Shown here: one piece after another, positions 57,391-64,000 of the stretch
Numbering within the stretch: position 1 is the stretch's first letter
Layout of the letters: every line of letters begins with the position of its first letter
DNA from: Soehngenia longivitae
Lineage (GTDB): Bacteria; Bacillota; Clostridia; Tissierellales; Tissierellaceae
DNA length: 64,000 bases
Direction: 5' to 3'
NCBI RefSeq assembly: GCF_004684055.1
Contig: NZ_SRIB01000001.1
Coordinates: 236,501 to 300,500, forward strand
Notes under the pieces: model-generated
What the model was told of the DNA's origin: nothing
Databases searched by the model: none
What the model saw: the letters and a program-made list of their open reading frames with translations, nothing else
Position numbers and translations under genes: made by a program

Positions 57391-57726
57391 ATGGAAGCTA
57401 AAGCTGTAGCCAAATATGTTAGGATTTCACCACGAAAGGTCAATTTCATTTGTGCAGAAATCAGAGGCAAGCAAGTAGACGAAGCTCTTTCAATCTTAAA
57501 ATTTACACCTAAAAGAGGTGCAAGAGAATTAGAAAAAGTGTTGAAATCTGCGATAGCAAATGCCGAAAACAATTTTAACATGAACAGAGATGACCTTTAT
57601 GTATATAAAGCATATGCCAACGACGGTCCAAGATTAAAAAGATATAGACCAAAAGCAAAAGGAATGGCATACCCTATATTGAAAAGGAGCAGTCACATCG
57701 GAGTCGTTATAAAAGAACGTGAGTAA
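57391..57726 (+). CDS. rplV: 50S ribosomal protein L22
   Basis: A 111-residue L22 ([26 protein letters not shown]). The tunnel loop [24 protein letters not shown], where macrolide changes arise, looks normal. SD AAGGAGGT. Confidence 0.96.
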   Translation: MEAKAVAKYVRISPRKVNFICAEIRGKQVDEALSILKFTPKRGARELEKVLKSAIANAENNFNMNRDDLYVYKAYANDGPRLKRYRPKAKGMAYPILKRSSHIGVVIKERE

Positions 57727-57743
57727 AAGGAGGGGAATAGTTA

Positions 57744-58418
57744 ATGGGTCAAAAAGTAAACCCACATGGTCTTAGAGTTGGCATTATAAAAGACTGGGAT
57801 TCAAAATGGTATGCGAACGATAAGACATTTAATGAATATTTAGTAGAAGATTTCAAAATAAGAGAATATATTAAAAAAGAGCTTTACTTATCTGGAGTAT
57901 CTAAGATCGAGATTGAAAGAGCAGCTAATAAAATCAAAGCTACAGTACACACTGCAAAGCCAGGTATGGTAATTGGAAAAGGCGGAGCAGGAGTTGAAGA
58001 ACTTAGACAAAATTTAGAAAAAATAACAAAAAAAAGCGTAGCTGTTAATATAGAAGAAATTAAAGTGCCAGAATTAGACGCTCAATTAGTAGCTGAGAAC
58101 ATAGCTTCTCAATTAGAAAGAAGAGTAACATTTAGAAGAGCCATGAAACAGGCCATCCAAAGGACAATGAGAACTGGGGCATTGGGTATAAAAACTCAAG
58201 TATCAGGAAGACTTGGTGGAGCTGATATGGCTAGAACTGAAGGATATAGTGAAGGAACCATACCTCTTCAAACACTTAGAGCTGATATAGATTATGGATT
58301 TGCAGAAGCAAACACAACATATGGCAAAATCGGAGTAAAGGTTTGGATATATAAAGGAGAGGTTCTTCCTACCAAAAAGAATGAGAACAAAGAAATTGTA
58401 GAAGCGACTGAACAATAA
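57744..58418 (+). CDS. rpsC: 30S ribosomal protein S3
   Basis: A 224-residue S3 with a KH domain ([21 protein letters not shown]) and the C-terminal domain containing [25 protein letters not shown]. It lies at the mRNA entry site with helicase activity. SD AAAAGGAGGGG. Confidence 0.97.
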   Translation: MGQKVNPHGLRVGIIKDWDSKWYANDKTFNEYLVEDFKIREYIKKELYLSGVSKIEIERAANKIKATVHTAKPGMVIGKGGAGVEELRQNLEKITKKSVAVNIEEIKVPELDAQLVAENIASQLERRVTFRRAMKQAIQRTMRTGALGIKTQVSGRLGGADMARTEGYSEGTIPLQTLRADIDYGFAEANTTYGKIGVKVWIYKGEVLPTKKNENKEIVEATEQ

Positions 58419-58447
58419 ATATCGTCGTAGGAAGGAGGAAAGTAAAC

Positions 58448-58891
58448 ATGTTAATGCCTAAAAGAGTTAAACATCGTAAAGTGCAAAGAGGCAGAATGAA
58501 AGGTACAGCAACTAGAGGAAATCAAATAACATATGGAGAATATGGACTTCAAGCATTAGAACCAGCTTGGATTACATCTAATCAAATAGAAGCTGCAAGA
58601 AGAGCAATGACAAGATATGTAAAAAGAGGCGGAAACATTTGGATTAAGATATTCCCTGATAAACCAGTAACTGAAAAACCTGCTGAAACTCGTATGGGTT
58701 CAGGAAAAGGATCACCAGAATATTGGGTAGCAGTAGTTAAACCAGGAAGAATACTTTTTGAAATGGGTGGAGTATCAGAAGAAGATGCAAGAGAAGCTAT
58801 GAGACTTGCTGCTCATAAACTCCCAATTAAAACAAAGTTTGTATCACGTGAAGATACGCAAGATAAGGGTGGTGAAGCTAGTGAAAGCTAA
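58448..58891 (+). CDS. rplP: 50S ribosomal protein L16
   Basis: A 147-residue L16 ([58 protein letters not shown] in the N-terminal part is family-typical) near the A site. ATG 58448 sits 9 bases after AAGGAGG; an ATG at 58454 would be too far from the SD. Its end overlaps rpmC by 11 bases. Confidence 0.95.
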   Translation: MLMPKRVKHRKVQRGRMKGTATRGNQITYGEYGLQALEPAWITSNQIEAARRAMTRYVKRGGNIWIKIFPDKPVTEKPAETRMGSGKGSPEYWVAVVKPGRILFEMGGVSEEDAREAMRLAAHKLPIKTKFVSREDTQDKGGEASES

Positions 58892-59087
58892 AGAAATTCG
58901 CCAAATGTCGGATAAAGAATTAAACGCAAAATTATTAGATTTAAAATCCGAGCTATTCAATTTGAGGTTTCAAATGGCAACAGGTCAACTAGACAATCCA
59001 ATGAGGATAAATTCGGTTAAGAGAGATATTGCTCGTGTAAAGACAATCGCACGTGAAAGAGAATTGTCCATAAGGAAGGAGGTTTAA
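58881..59087 (+). CDS. rpmC: 50S ribosomal protein L29
   Basis: A 68-residue L29 ([39 protein letters not shown]) at the tunnel exit. It starts at GTG 58881 inside the end of rplP, with GGGTGGTGAAG upstream; longer readings of the frame lie wholly in rplP. Confidence 0.95.
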   Translation: MKAKEIRQMSDKELNAKLLDLKSELFNLRFQMATGQLDNPMRINSVKRDIARVKTIARERELSIRKEV

Positions 59088-59094
59088 TCTCTAA

Positions 59095-59349
59095 ATGGAA
59101 AGAGGAAATAGAAAAGTAAGGATAGGTACTGTAGTAAGCGACAAAATGGATAAAACAGTAGTCGTGGCTATAGAATCAATTATTACTCATCCAGTCTATA
59201 AAAAGCAAATGAGAAGAACTACAAAATTCAAAGCTCATGATGAAAACAACGAATGCAAAGTTGGAGATAAAGTACAAATAATGGAGACTAGACCACTCAG
59301 CAAGGACAAGAGATGGAGAGTCGTAGAAATCATAGAAAAAGCAAAATAA
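59095..59349 (+). CDS. rpsQ: 30S ribosomal protein S17
   Basis: An 84-residue S17 with the OB-fold sequence [22 protein letters not shown] and the loop [19 protein letters not shown]; an early 30S assembly protein. The SD AAGGAGGT lies in the rpmC end. Confidence 0.96.
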   Translation: MERGNRKVRIGTVVSDKMDKTVVVAIESIITHPVYKKQMRRTTKFKAHDENNECKVGDKVQIMETRPLSKDKRWRVVEIIEKAK

Positions 59350-59376
59350 GTTATTAGGCGAAGGGAGGTATTTTGA

Positions 59377-59745
59377 ATGATTCAAACCGAAACCCGTTTA
59401 AGAGTTGCAGATAATTCTGGAGCTAAAGAGGTTCTAGTAATTAGAGTATTAGGAGGCAACAATCAAAAGTATGGTAATATCGGGGATGTAGTAGTTTGTA
59501 CTGTTAAAAGTGCAACACCTGGTGGAGTTGTTAAGAAAGGTCAAGTTGTAAAGGCTGTTATCGTTAGAACTAAAAGAGGAGTAAGAAGAGCTGACGGTTC
59601 ATATATAAAATTTGATGACAATGCTGTTGTAATCATAAAAGACGATAAGAATCCAGTAGGAACTCGTATTTTTGGACCAGTAACAAGAGAATTAAGACGA
59701 GGAAATTATATGAAGATTATATCCTTGGCACCGGAAGTAATTTAA
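59377..59745 (+). CDS. rplN: 50S ribosomal protein L14
   Basis: A 122-residue L14 ([26 protein letters not shown]) at the subunit interface, also the docking site for silencing factor RsfS. It is full length. SD AAGGGAGGT. Confidence 0.97.
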   Translation: MIQTETRLRVADNSGAKEVLVIRVLGGNNQKYGNIGDVVVCTVKSATPGGVVKKGQVVKAVIVRTKRGVRRADGSYIKFDDNAVVIIKDDKNPVGTRIFGPVTRELRRGNYMKIISLAPEVI

Positions 59746-59760
59746 GAGGAGGTGTAGAGA

Positions 59761-60075
59761 GTGAACATTAAAAGCGGAGACACAGTATTAGTTATTTCAG
59801 GAAAAGACAAAGGGAAAACTGGAAAAGTGATGAGAGTTTTACCTAGAGAAAATAAAGTTATAGTTGAAGGAGTAAATATTGTAACAAGACATAAAAAACC
59901 TCAAGGCCCAACAAACCCAGGTGGCATTGTAAAATTTGAAGCACCCATAAATGCTTCAAAAGTTATGTTCTACTGTTCAAAAGATAAAAAAGGCGTTAGA
60001 ATAGGACACAAATTCAATGCTGATGGGACAAAAGTAAGAGTATGTAAAAAATGCGGAGAAGTTTTAGATAAATAA
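59761..60075 (+). CDS. rplX: 50S ribosomal protein L24
   Basis: A 104-residue L24 with a KOW motif (IKSGDTVLVISGKDKGKTGKVMRVLPRENKVIVEGVN), an initiator of 50S assembly. A C-terminal pair, CKKC, may bind zinc. GTG start at 59761 after GAGGAGGTG. Confidence 0.96.
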   Translation: MNIKSGDTVLVISGKDKGKTGKVMRVLPRENKVIVEGVNIVTRHKKPQGPTNPGGIVKFEAPINASKVMFYCSKDKKGVRIGHKFNADGTKVRVCKKCGEVLDK

Positions 60076-60095
60076 CAGTGAGAGGAGGTAAATAA

Positions 60096-60638
60096 ATGAC
60101 TTCCAGATTAAAAATAAAGTACATGGAAGAAGTAGTTCCTGCCATGATGGAAAGGTTCAACTACAAAAACGTTATGGAAGTACCTAAATTAGAAAAGATC
60201 GTAATAAATATGGGAATAGGAGAAGCTAGAGAAAACCCAAAAATATTGGAAGCAGCAGTAAATGAATTAGCTCAAATTACTGGGCAAAGACCTGTTGTAA
60301 CCAAAGCAAAAAAGTCTATAGCTAACTTTAAAGTAAGAGAAGGCATGAATGTCGGCGCTAAGGTAACACTTAGGGGGGATAGGATGTACGACTTTTTAGA
60401 TAAATTTATGAATATATCCCTACCTAGAGTAAGAGACTTTAGAGGCGTAAGTGATACATCTTTTGACGGAAGAGGAAACTATGCGATTGGTGTAAAAGAG
60501 CAACTTATATTCCCAGAAATAGAATACGATAAAGTAGAATCTATAAGAGGTATGGATATCATTATCGTAACAAGTGCCAAGACAGATGAGGAAGCAAAAG
60601 TGTTCTTGGAAATGATGGGTATGCCTTTTAGAAAGTAA
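60096..60638 (+). CDS. rplE: 50S ribosomal protein L5
   Basis: A 180-residue L5 that binds 5S rRNA and the P-site tRNA. Typical sequence: [65 protein letters not shown]. Confidence 0.97.
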   Translation: MTSRLKIKYMEEVVPAMMERFNYKNVMEVPKLEKIVINMGIGEARENPKILEAAVNELAQITGQRPVVTKAKKSIANFKVREGMNVGAKVTLRGDRMYDFLDKFMNISLPRVRDFRGVSDTSFDGRGNYAIGVKEQLIFPEIEYDKVESIRGMDIIIVTSAKTDEEAKVFLEMMGMPFRK

Positions 60639-60654
60639 AAAGGAGGGAAATAAT

Positions 60655-60840
60655 TTGGCTAAGAAATCGATGATTGCTAAACAACAAAGAAAGCAAAAGT
60701 TTAGCACACGTGAATATAATAGATGCAAGATTTGTGGAAGACCTCATGCTTATTTGAGAAAATATGGTGTTTGTCGTATATGTTTCAGAGAATTGGCATA
60801 CAGTGGACAAATTCCAGGTGTAAAAAAAGCTAGTTGGTAA
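60655..60840 (+). CDS. rpsN: 30S ribosomal protein S14, zinc-binding type Z
   Basis: A 61-residue S14 of the short zinc form: C24-x-x-C27 (CKIC) and C40-x-x-C43 (CRIC). The start is TTG at 60655 after AAAAGGAGGG ([18 protein letters not shown]). The type lacking zinc is much longer, so the type Z call is firm. Confidence 0.96.
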   Translation: MAKKSMIAKQQRKQKFSTREYNRCKICGRPHAYLRKYGVCRICFRELAYSGQIPGVKKASW

Positions 60841-60868
60841 AACTAACGTTTGAAAGGAGGTAACAACT

Positions 60869-61264
60869 ATGATGACAGATCCAATCGCAGATATGCTAAC
60901 GAGAATCAGAAATGCAAACAGCGCAAAGCACGATTCTGTAGATATACCAGCGTCAAAAATAAAAAAAGAAATCGCAAGGATTCTCCTAGATGAAGGATTC
61001 ATAAAGGGATTTGATGTTATAGACGATGGGAAACAAGGAATCATTAGAGTAGATTTAAAATACGGAAAAAATGGTGAGAAAACCATCAGTGGAATAAAGA
61101 GAATTTCTAAGCCAGGACTTAAAGTATATGCAAAAAGTGAGGAATTACCTAGAGTACTTGGCGGATTGGGAATAGCAATCATATCTACATCAAAAGGAAT
61201 AATGACAGATCGTCAAGCTAGAAAAGAAAATGTAGGCGGGGAAGTAATCTGCTACATTTGGTAA
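60869..61264 (+). CDS. rpsH: 30S ribosomal protein S8
   Basis: A 131-residue S8 ([37 protein letters not shown]...) that binds the central domain of 16S rRNA and in E. coli represses the spc operon. It has ATG-ATG at 60869/60872; SD AAAGGAGG favours the first. Confidence 0.96.
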   Translation: MMTDPIADMLTRIRNANSAKHDSVDIPASKIKKEIARILLDEGFIKGFDVIDDGKQGIIRVDLKYGKNGEKTISGIKRISKPGLKVYAKSEELPRVLGGLGIAIISTSKGIMTDRQARKENVGGEVICYIW

Positions 61265-61294
61265 TAAATATTTATTTGAATAGGAGGTGCACTC

Positions 61295-61834
61295 ATGTCA
61301 AGAATTGGGTTGAAGCCTATCAATATACCAAGTGGAGTAGAAATAAAAATATCTGATAAGAACTTGGTAGAAGTAAAAGGCCCAAAAGGAATATTAACAG
61401 AACAAATTAATCCAGATATGGAAATAAAAATAGATAATGGAGTATTGACTGTATCCAGACCATCTGATTTAAAGAGACATAAATCATTACATGGACTCTC
61501 AAGGACTTTAATAGCAAATATGATAACAGGAGTTACAGAGGGCTTTGAGAAGAGCTTGGATATAGTTGGAACAGGTTATAGAGCTGCAAAACAGGGGAAT
61601 AAATTGGTTCTAACTCTAGGATACTCACATCCAATTGAATTAATTGATCCAGATGGAATAACAATAGAAGTACCAGCACCAAATAAAATCATCGTAAAAG
61701 GAATTGACAAACAAAAGGTTGGGAACTATGCAGCTAAAATTAGAGAATTAAGAAGCCCAGAGCCATACAAAGGCAAGGGTATTAAATATTCAAACGAAGT
61801 TGTCAGACGCAAGGTCGGCAAAACTGGTAAGTAG
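61295..61834 (+). CDS. rplF: 50S ribosomal protein L6
   Basis: A 179-residue L6 near the sarcin-ricin loop. The start [22 protein letters not shown] and the C-terminal [26 protein letters not shown] match the family. SD ATAGGAGGTG. Confidence 0.97.
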   Translation: MSRIGLKPINIPSGVEIKISDKNLVEVKGPKGILTEQINPDMEIKIDNGVLTVSRPSDLKRHKSLHGLSRTLIANMITGVTEGFEKSLDIVGTGYRAAKQGNKLVLTLGYSHPIELIDPDGITIEVPAPNKIIVKGIDKQKVGNYAAKIRELRSPEPYKGKGIKYSNEVVRRKVGKTGK

Positions 61835-61850
61835 AAAGGAGTGAACGAAT

Positions 61851-62213
61851 TTGCTAAAGAAAATAGATAAAAATGAAAAGAGAAAAGTTAGACATACTAG
61901 AGTAAGGCAAAAAATTAAAGGCACTCCTGTGAAGCCAAGATTGAATGTTTATAGAAGCTCAAATCATATATATGCTCAGATTATAGATGATGTAAACGGA
62001 CATACTTTAGCACAAGCTTCTACATTAGAAAAAGATTTAAATTTGAGTTCTACTAAAAACAAAGAAGCTGCCAAAGTTATTGGACAAACTATTGCTAAGA
62101 GAGCAATAGAAAAAGGCATAGCAGAAGTTGTCTTTGATAGAAGTGGATATATTTATCATGGGAGAATAAAAGAGCTTGCTGATGGAGCAAGAGAAGCAGG
62201 CCTTAAGTTCTAA
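61851..62213 (+). CDS. rplR: 50S ribosomal protein L18
   Basis: A 120-residue L18 that carries 5S rRNA. The basic N-terminus ([24 protein letters not shown]) and the segment [14 protein letters not shown] are typical. TTG start at 61851, behind AAAGGAGTGA. Confidence 0.95.
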   Translation: MLKKIDKNEKRKVRHTRVRQKIKGTPVKPRLNVYRSSNHIYAQIIDDVNGHTLAQASTLEKDLNLSSTKNKEAAKVIGQTIAKRAIEKGIAEVVFDRSGYIYHGRIKELADGAREAGLKF

Positions 62214-62230
62214 TAGAAGGAGGGGAATTA

Positions 62231-62737
62231 ATGGAACGTTCATTTATAGATGCAAGCGAATTAGATTTACAAGAAAGAGTTGTCAGTATAAATCGTGTTA
62301 CGAAAGTTGTAAAGGGCGGTAGAAACTTTAGATTTAGTGCACTTGTAGTAGTAGGAGATGGAAATGGGCACGTAGGAGTAGGAATGGCTAAAGCTTTGGA
62401 AGTACCTGAAGCCATCAGAAAAGCTGTACAAGATGCTAAAAAACATATCATTGAAGTACCTCTAGTTGGAACAACAATACCTCATGAAATAACTGGAGTA
62501 TTTGGAGCAGGCAGAGTACTTTTAAAACCATCTAAAGAAGGTACAGGAGTTATTGCAGGGGGATCAGTTCGTGCAGTATGCGAATTGGCTGGAATAAAAG
62601 ACATTAGGACAAAATCTCTTGGAACAAATAACCCTAGAAACGTAGTCAATGCTACAATGCAAGCTCTAAGCTCATTAAAAAGAGCTGAAGATGTTGCAAG
62701 AGCAAGAGGGAAAACAGTAGAAGAATTATTCAGTTAG
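62231..62737 (+). CDS. rpsE: 30S ribosomal protein S5
   Basis: A 168-residue S5 with a dsRNA-binding-like fold ([50 protein letters not shown]). The loop where spectinomycin-resistance changes arise (VTKVVKGGR) looks wild type. SD AAGGAGGGG. Confidence 0.97.
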   Translation: MERSFIDASELDLQERVVSINRVTKVVKGGRNFRFSALVVVGDGNGHVGVGMAKALEVPEAIRKAVQDAKKHIIEVPLVGTTIPHEITGVFGAGRVLLKPSKEGTGVIAGGSVRAVCELAGIKDIRTKSLGTNNPRNVVNATMQALSSLKRAEDVARARGKTVEELFS

Positions 62738-62747
62738 GGGGAGAAAA

Positions 62748-62924
62748 ATGGCTACAATTAAAGTTAAGCTTATTAAGAGTCCCGTTGGGAAACCTGAAAG
62801 CCAAAGAAAAGTTGTAGAAGCACTTGGATTCAGGAAAGTTAACCAAGTTATTGAAAAAAATGATACCCCTCAAATAAGAGGTATGATTAATAAAATTAAC
62901 TTCATGGTTGAAATAATAGACTAG
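62748..62924 (+). CDS. rpmD: 50S ribosomal protein L30
   Basis: A 58-residue L30 (ATIKVKLIKSPVGKPESQRKVVEALGF, ending MINKINFMVEIID), between rpsE and rplO as in all spc operons of this type. SD TTAGGGGGAG lies 3 bases after the rpsE stop. Confidence 0.94.
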   Translation: MATIKVKLIKSPVGKPESQRKVVEALGFRKVNQVIEKNDTPQIRGMINKINFMVEIID

Positions 62925-62941
62925 TAAAGGAGGTGTGCTAA

Positions 62942-63391
62942 TTGAAGCTAAACAACATTAGACCAAATGCTGGAGGAGGCTCTGTAGATAAGAAAAGATT
63001 AGGCAGAGGAATAGGATCAGGGCTTGGCAAAACTTCCGGCAAAGGTCATAAAGGGCAAAATGCAAGATCAGGAGGTGGAGTTAGACCAGGTTTTGAAGGT
63101 GGGCAAATGCCGCTATTTAGAAGAACTCCAAAGAGAGGTTTTACGAATATTTTTGCCAAAGAATATGCTATTGTAAATTTATCAGATTTAAATAAATTTG
63201 AAGAAAACACCGTCGTTACTCCAGAAACTCTATTAGAAGAAGGAATTGTCAAATTGAATAAAGACAAAGTGGGAATAAAAGTTCTTGGTGACGGAGAATT
63301 AAATGTTAAGCTTACGGTTAAAGCTCATAAATTTAGCAAATCTGCTGCTGAGAAGATCGAAGCTTGCGGAGGAAAGGTAGAGGTGATCTAG
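62942..63391 (+). CDS. rplO: 50S ribosomal protein L15
   Basis: A 149-residue L15 with the extended glycine-rich N-terminal arm ([38 protein letters not shown]). TTG start at 62942 after AAAGGAGGTG. Its stop abuts the secY ATG. Confidence 0.96.
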   Translation: MKLNNIRPNAGGGSVDKKRLGRGIGSGLGKTSGKGHKGQNARSGGGVRPGFEGGQMPLFRRTPKRGFTNIFAKEYAIVNLSDLNKFEENTVVTPETLLEEGIVKLNKDKVGIKVLGDGELNVKLTVKAHKFSKSAAEKIEACGGKVEVI

Positions 63392-64000
63392 ATGCTTACT
63401 ACCTTAAGAGATGCATGGAAGATACCTGAACTCAGAAAAAAAATGATATTCACCATGCTGATGCTAGGAGTTGTAAGATTAGGAGCAGCAATACCTGTTC
63501 CTTTTATGAACAAAGAGATAATCAGATCTATATTTAGTTCAAATCAAGGAAGCATCTTACAATTTTTAGACATGATGGCAGGTGGAACATTTAGCGACTT
63601 TAGTATCTTTGCTGCAAATATATATCCATATATTACAGCATCTATCATCATTCAACTTCTTACAATTGCAATTCCTAGATTAGAAGAATTAGCAAAAGAA
63701 GGCGAAGAAGGTAGAAAGAAGATAAATAGAATTACTAGGTACAGTTCAGTATTGCTTGCAATCATCACAGCATCGGGATACACATTTGGCTTATTCAGAT
63801 CCGCACTTGAGACAACAAATCCTTTGCAAAATGTAATAGTTATATTATCTATGGTTGCAGGAACAACATTTTTGATGTGGATTGGCGAATTGATCACAGA
63901 AAAAGGAATCGGCAATGGTATTTCGTTACTAATATTCATAGGGATAATCGCAAAATTGCCATCTGATTTCATAGCCAAAATAAGATTAGTACAAGTTGGA
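63392..64000 (+). CDS. secY: Preprotein translocase subunit SecY (partial, runs off right edge)
   Basis: The first 203 residues of SecY: cytosolic start LTTLRDAWKIPELRKKMIF, TM1, the plug region, the conserved FSIFAANIYPYITASIIIQLL of TM2, and further helices ending in GNGISLLIFIGI. It is the central channel of the Sec translocon and partners SecE at 38.6 kb. The start ATG directly follows the rplO stop, with GAGGTGA inside rplO. The 3' end lies outside the window. Confidence 0.96.
   Translation, partial: MLTTLRDAWKIPELRKKMIFTMLMLGVVRLGAAIPVPFMNKEIIRSIFSSNQGSILQFLDMMAGGTFSDFSIFAANIYPYITASIIIQLLTIAIPRLEELAKEGEEGRKKINRITRYSSVLLAIITASGYTFGLFRSALETTNPLQNVIVILSMVAGTTFLMWIGELITEKGIGNGISLLIFIGIIAKLPSDFIAKIRLVQVG

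Overview
The window is a 64 kb stretch of the chromosomal core of a low-GC, Gram-positive anaerobe of the Clostridia/Tissierellia type. This is inferred from gene order, AT-rich codon use, strong AGGAGG ribosome binding sites, the CtsR-McsA-McsB-ClpC stress operon, a sporulation-type SigH, ThyX, a T-box leader and a class I cyclic-di-GMP riboswitch. No prophage, insertion sequence or CRISPR array is seen. Almost every gene is on the plus strand; exceptions are a fragment at the left edge and one small gene after radA.

Layout. 1-7.7 kb: pcrA, ligA and gatCAB (DNA repair, then Asn/Gln-tRNA amidation). 7.7-15.7 kb: a mixed accessory-like region with a dicarboxylate/amino-acid:cation symporter, a DsbA/FrnE-type thiol oxidoreductase whose first active-site Cys codon is an in-frame TGA (probable selenoprotein), a wrecked chemotaxis-receptor remnant, an AIR-synthase-like enzyme, a cell-wall amidase, a UPF0316 membrane protein, then rph, rdgB and a YfcE-like phosphoesterase. 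15.9-18.9 kb: an EF-G-like paralogue, then an exported transglutaminase-like protein under a c-di-GMP-I riboswitch. 19-24.8 kb: ctsR-mcsA-mcsB-clpC-radA. 24.8-36.4 kb: a convergent small gene, carD, a PIN/TRAM protein, ispD, ispF, a proline-type T-box, proS, gltX, cysS, mrnC, thyX, rlmB, rae1-like and sigH.

36.4-64 kb: tRNA-Thr, tuf copy 1, a small membrane protein, a decayed tuf fragment, rpmG-secE-nusG, rplK-rplA, rplJ-rplL behind an L10 leader, rpoB-rpoC, an L7Ae-like gene, rpsL-rpsG-fusA-tuf copy 2, then the S10-spc operon (rpsJ to secY), which runs off the right edge.

Most of the window is housekeeping. The main points for follow-up are the TGA-containing DsbA-like gene with a SECIS-like hairpin, the c-di-GMP riboswitch next to the CtsR operon, the duplicated tuf block that carries the tail of fusA with it, the tuf and chemoreceptor remnants, and several structured leaders (rpoB, L7Ae, S10, nusG) that look like control points.
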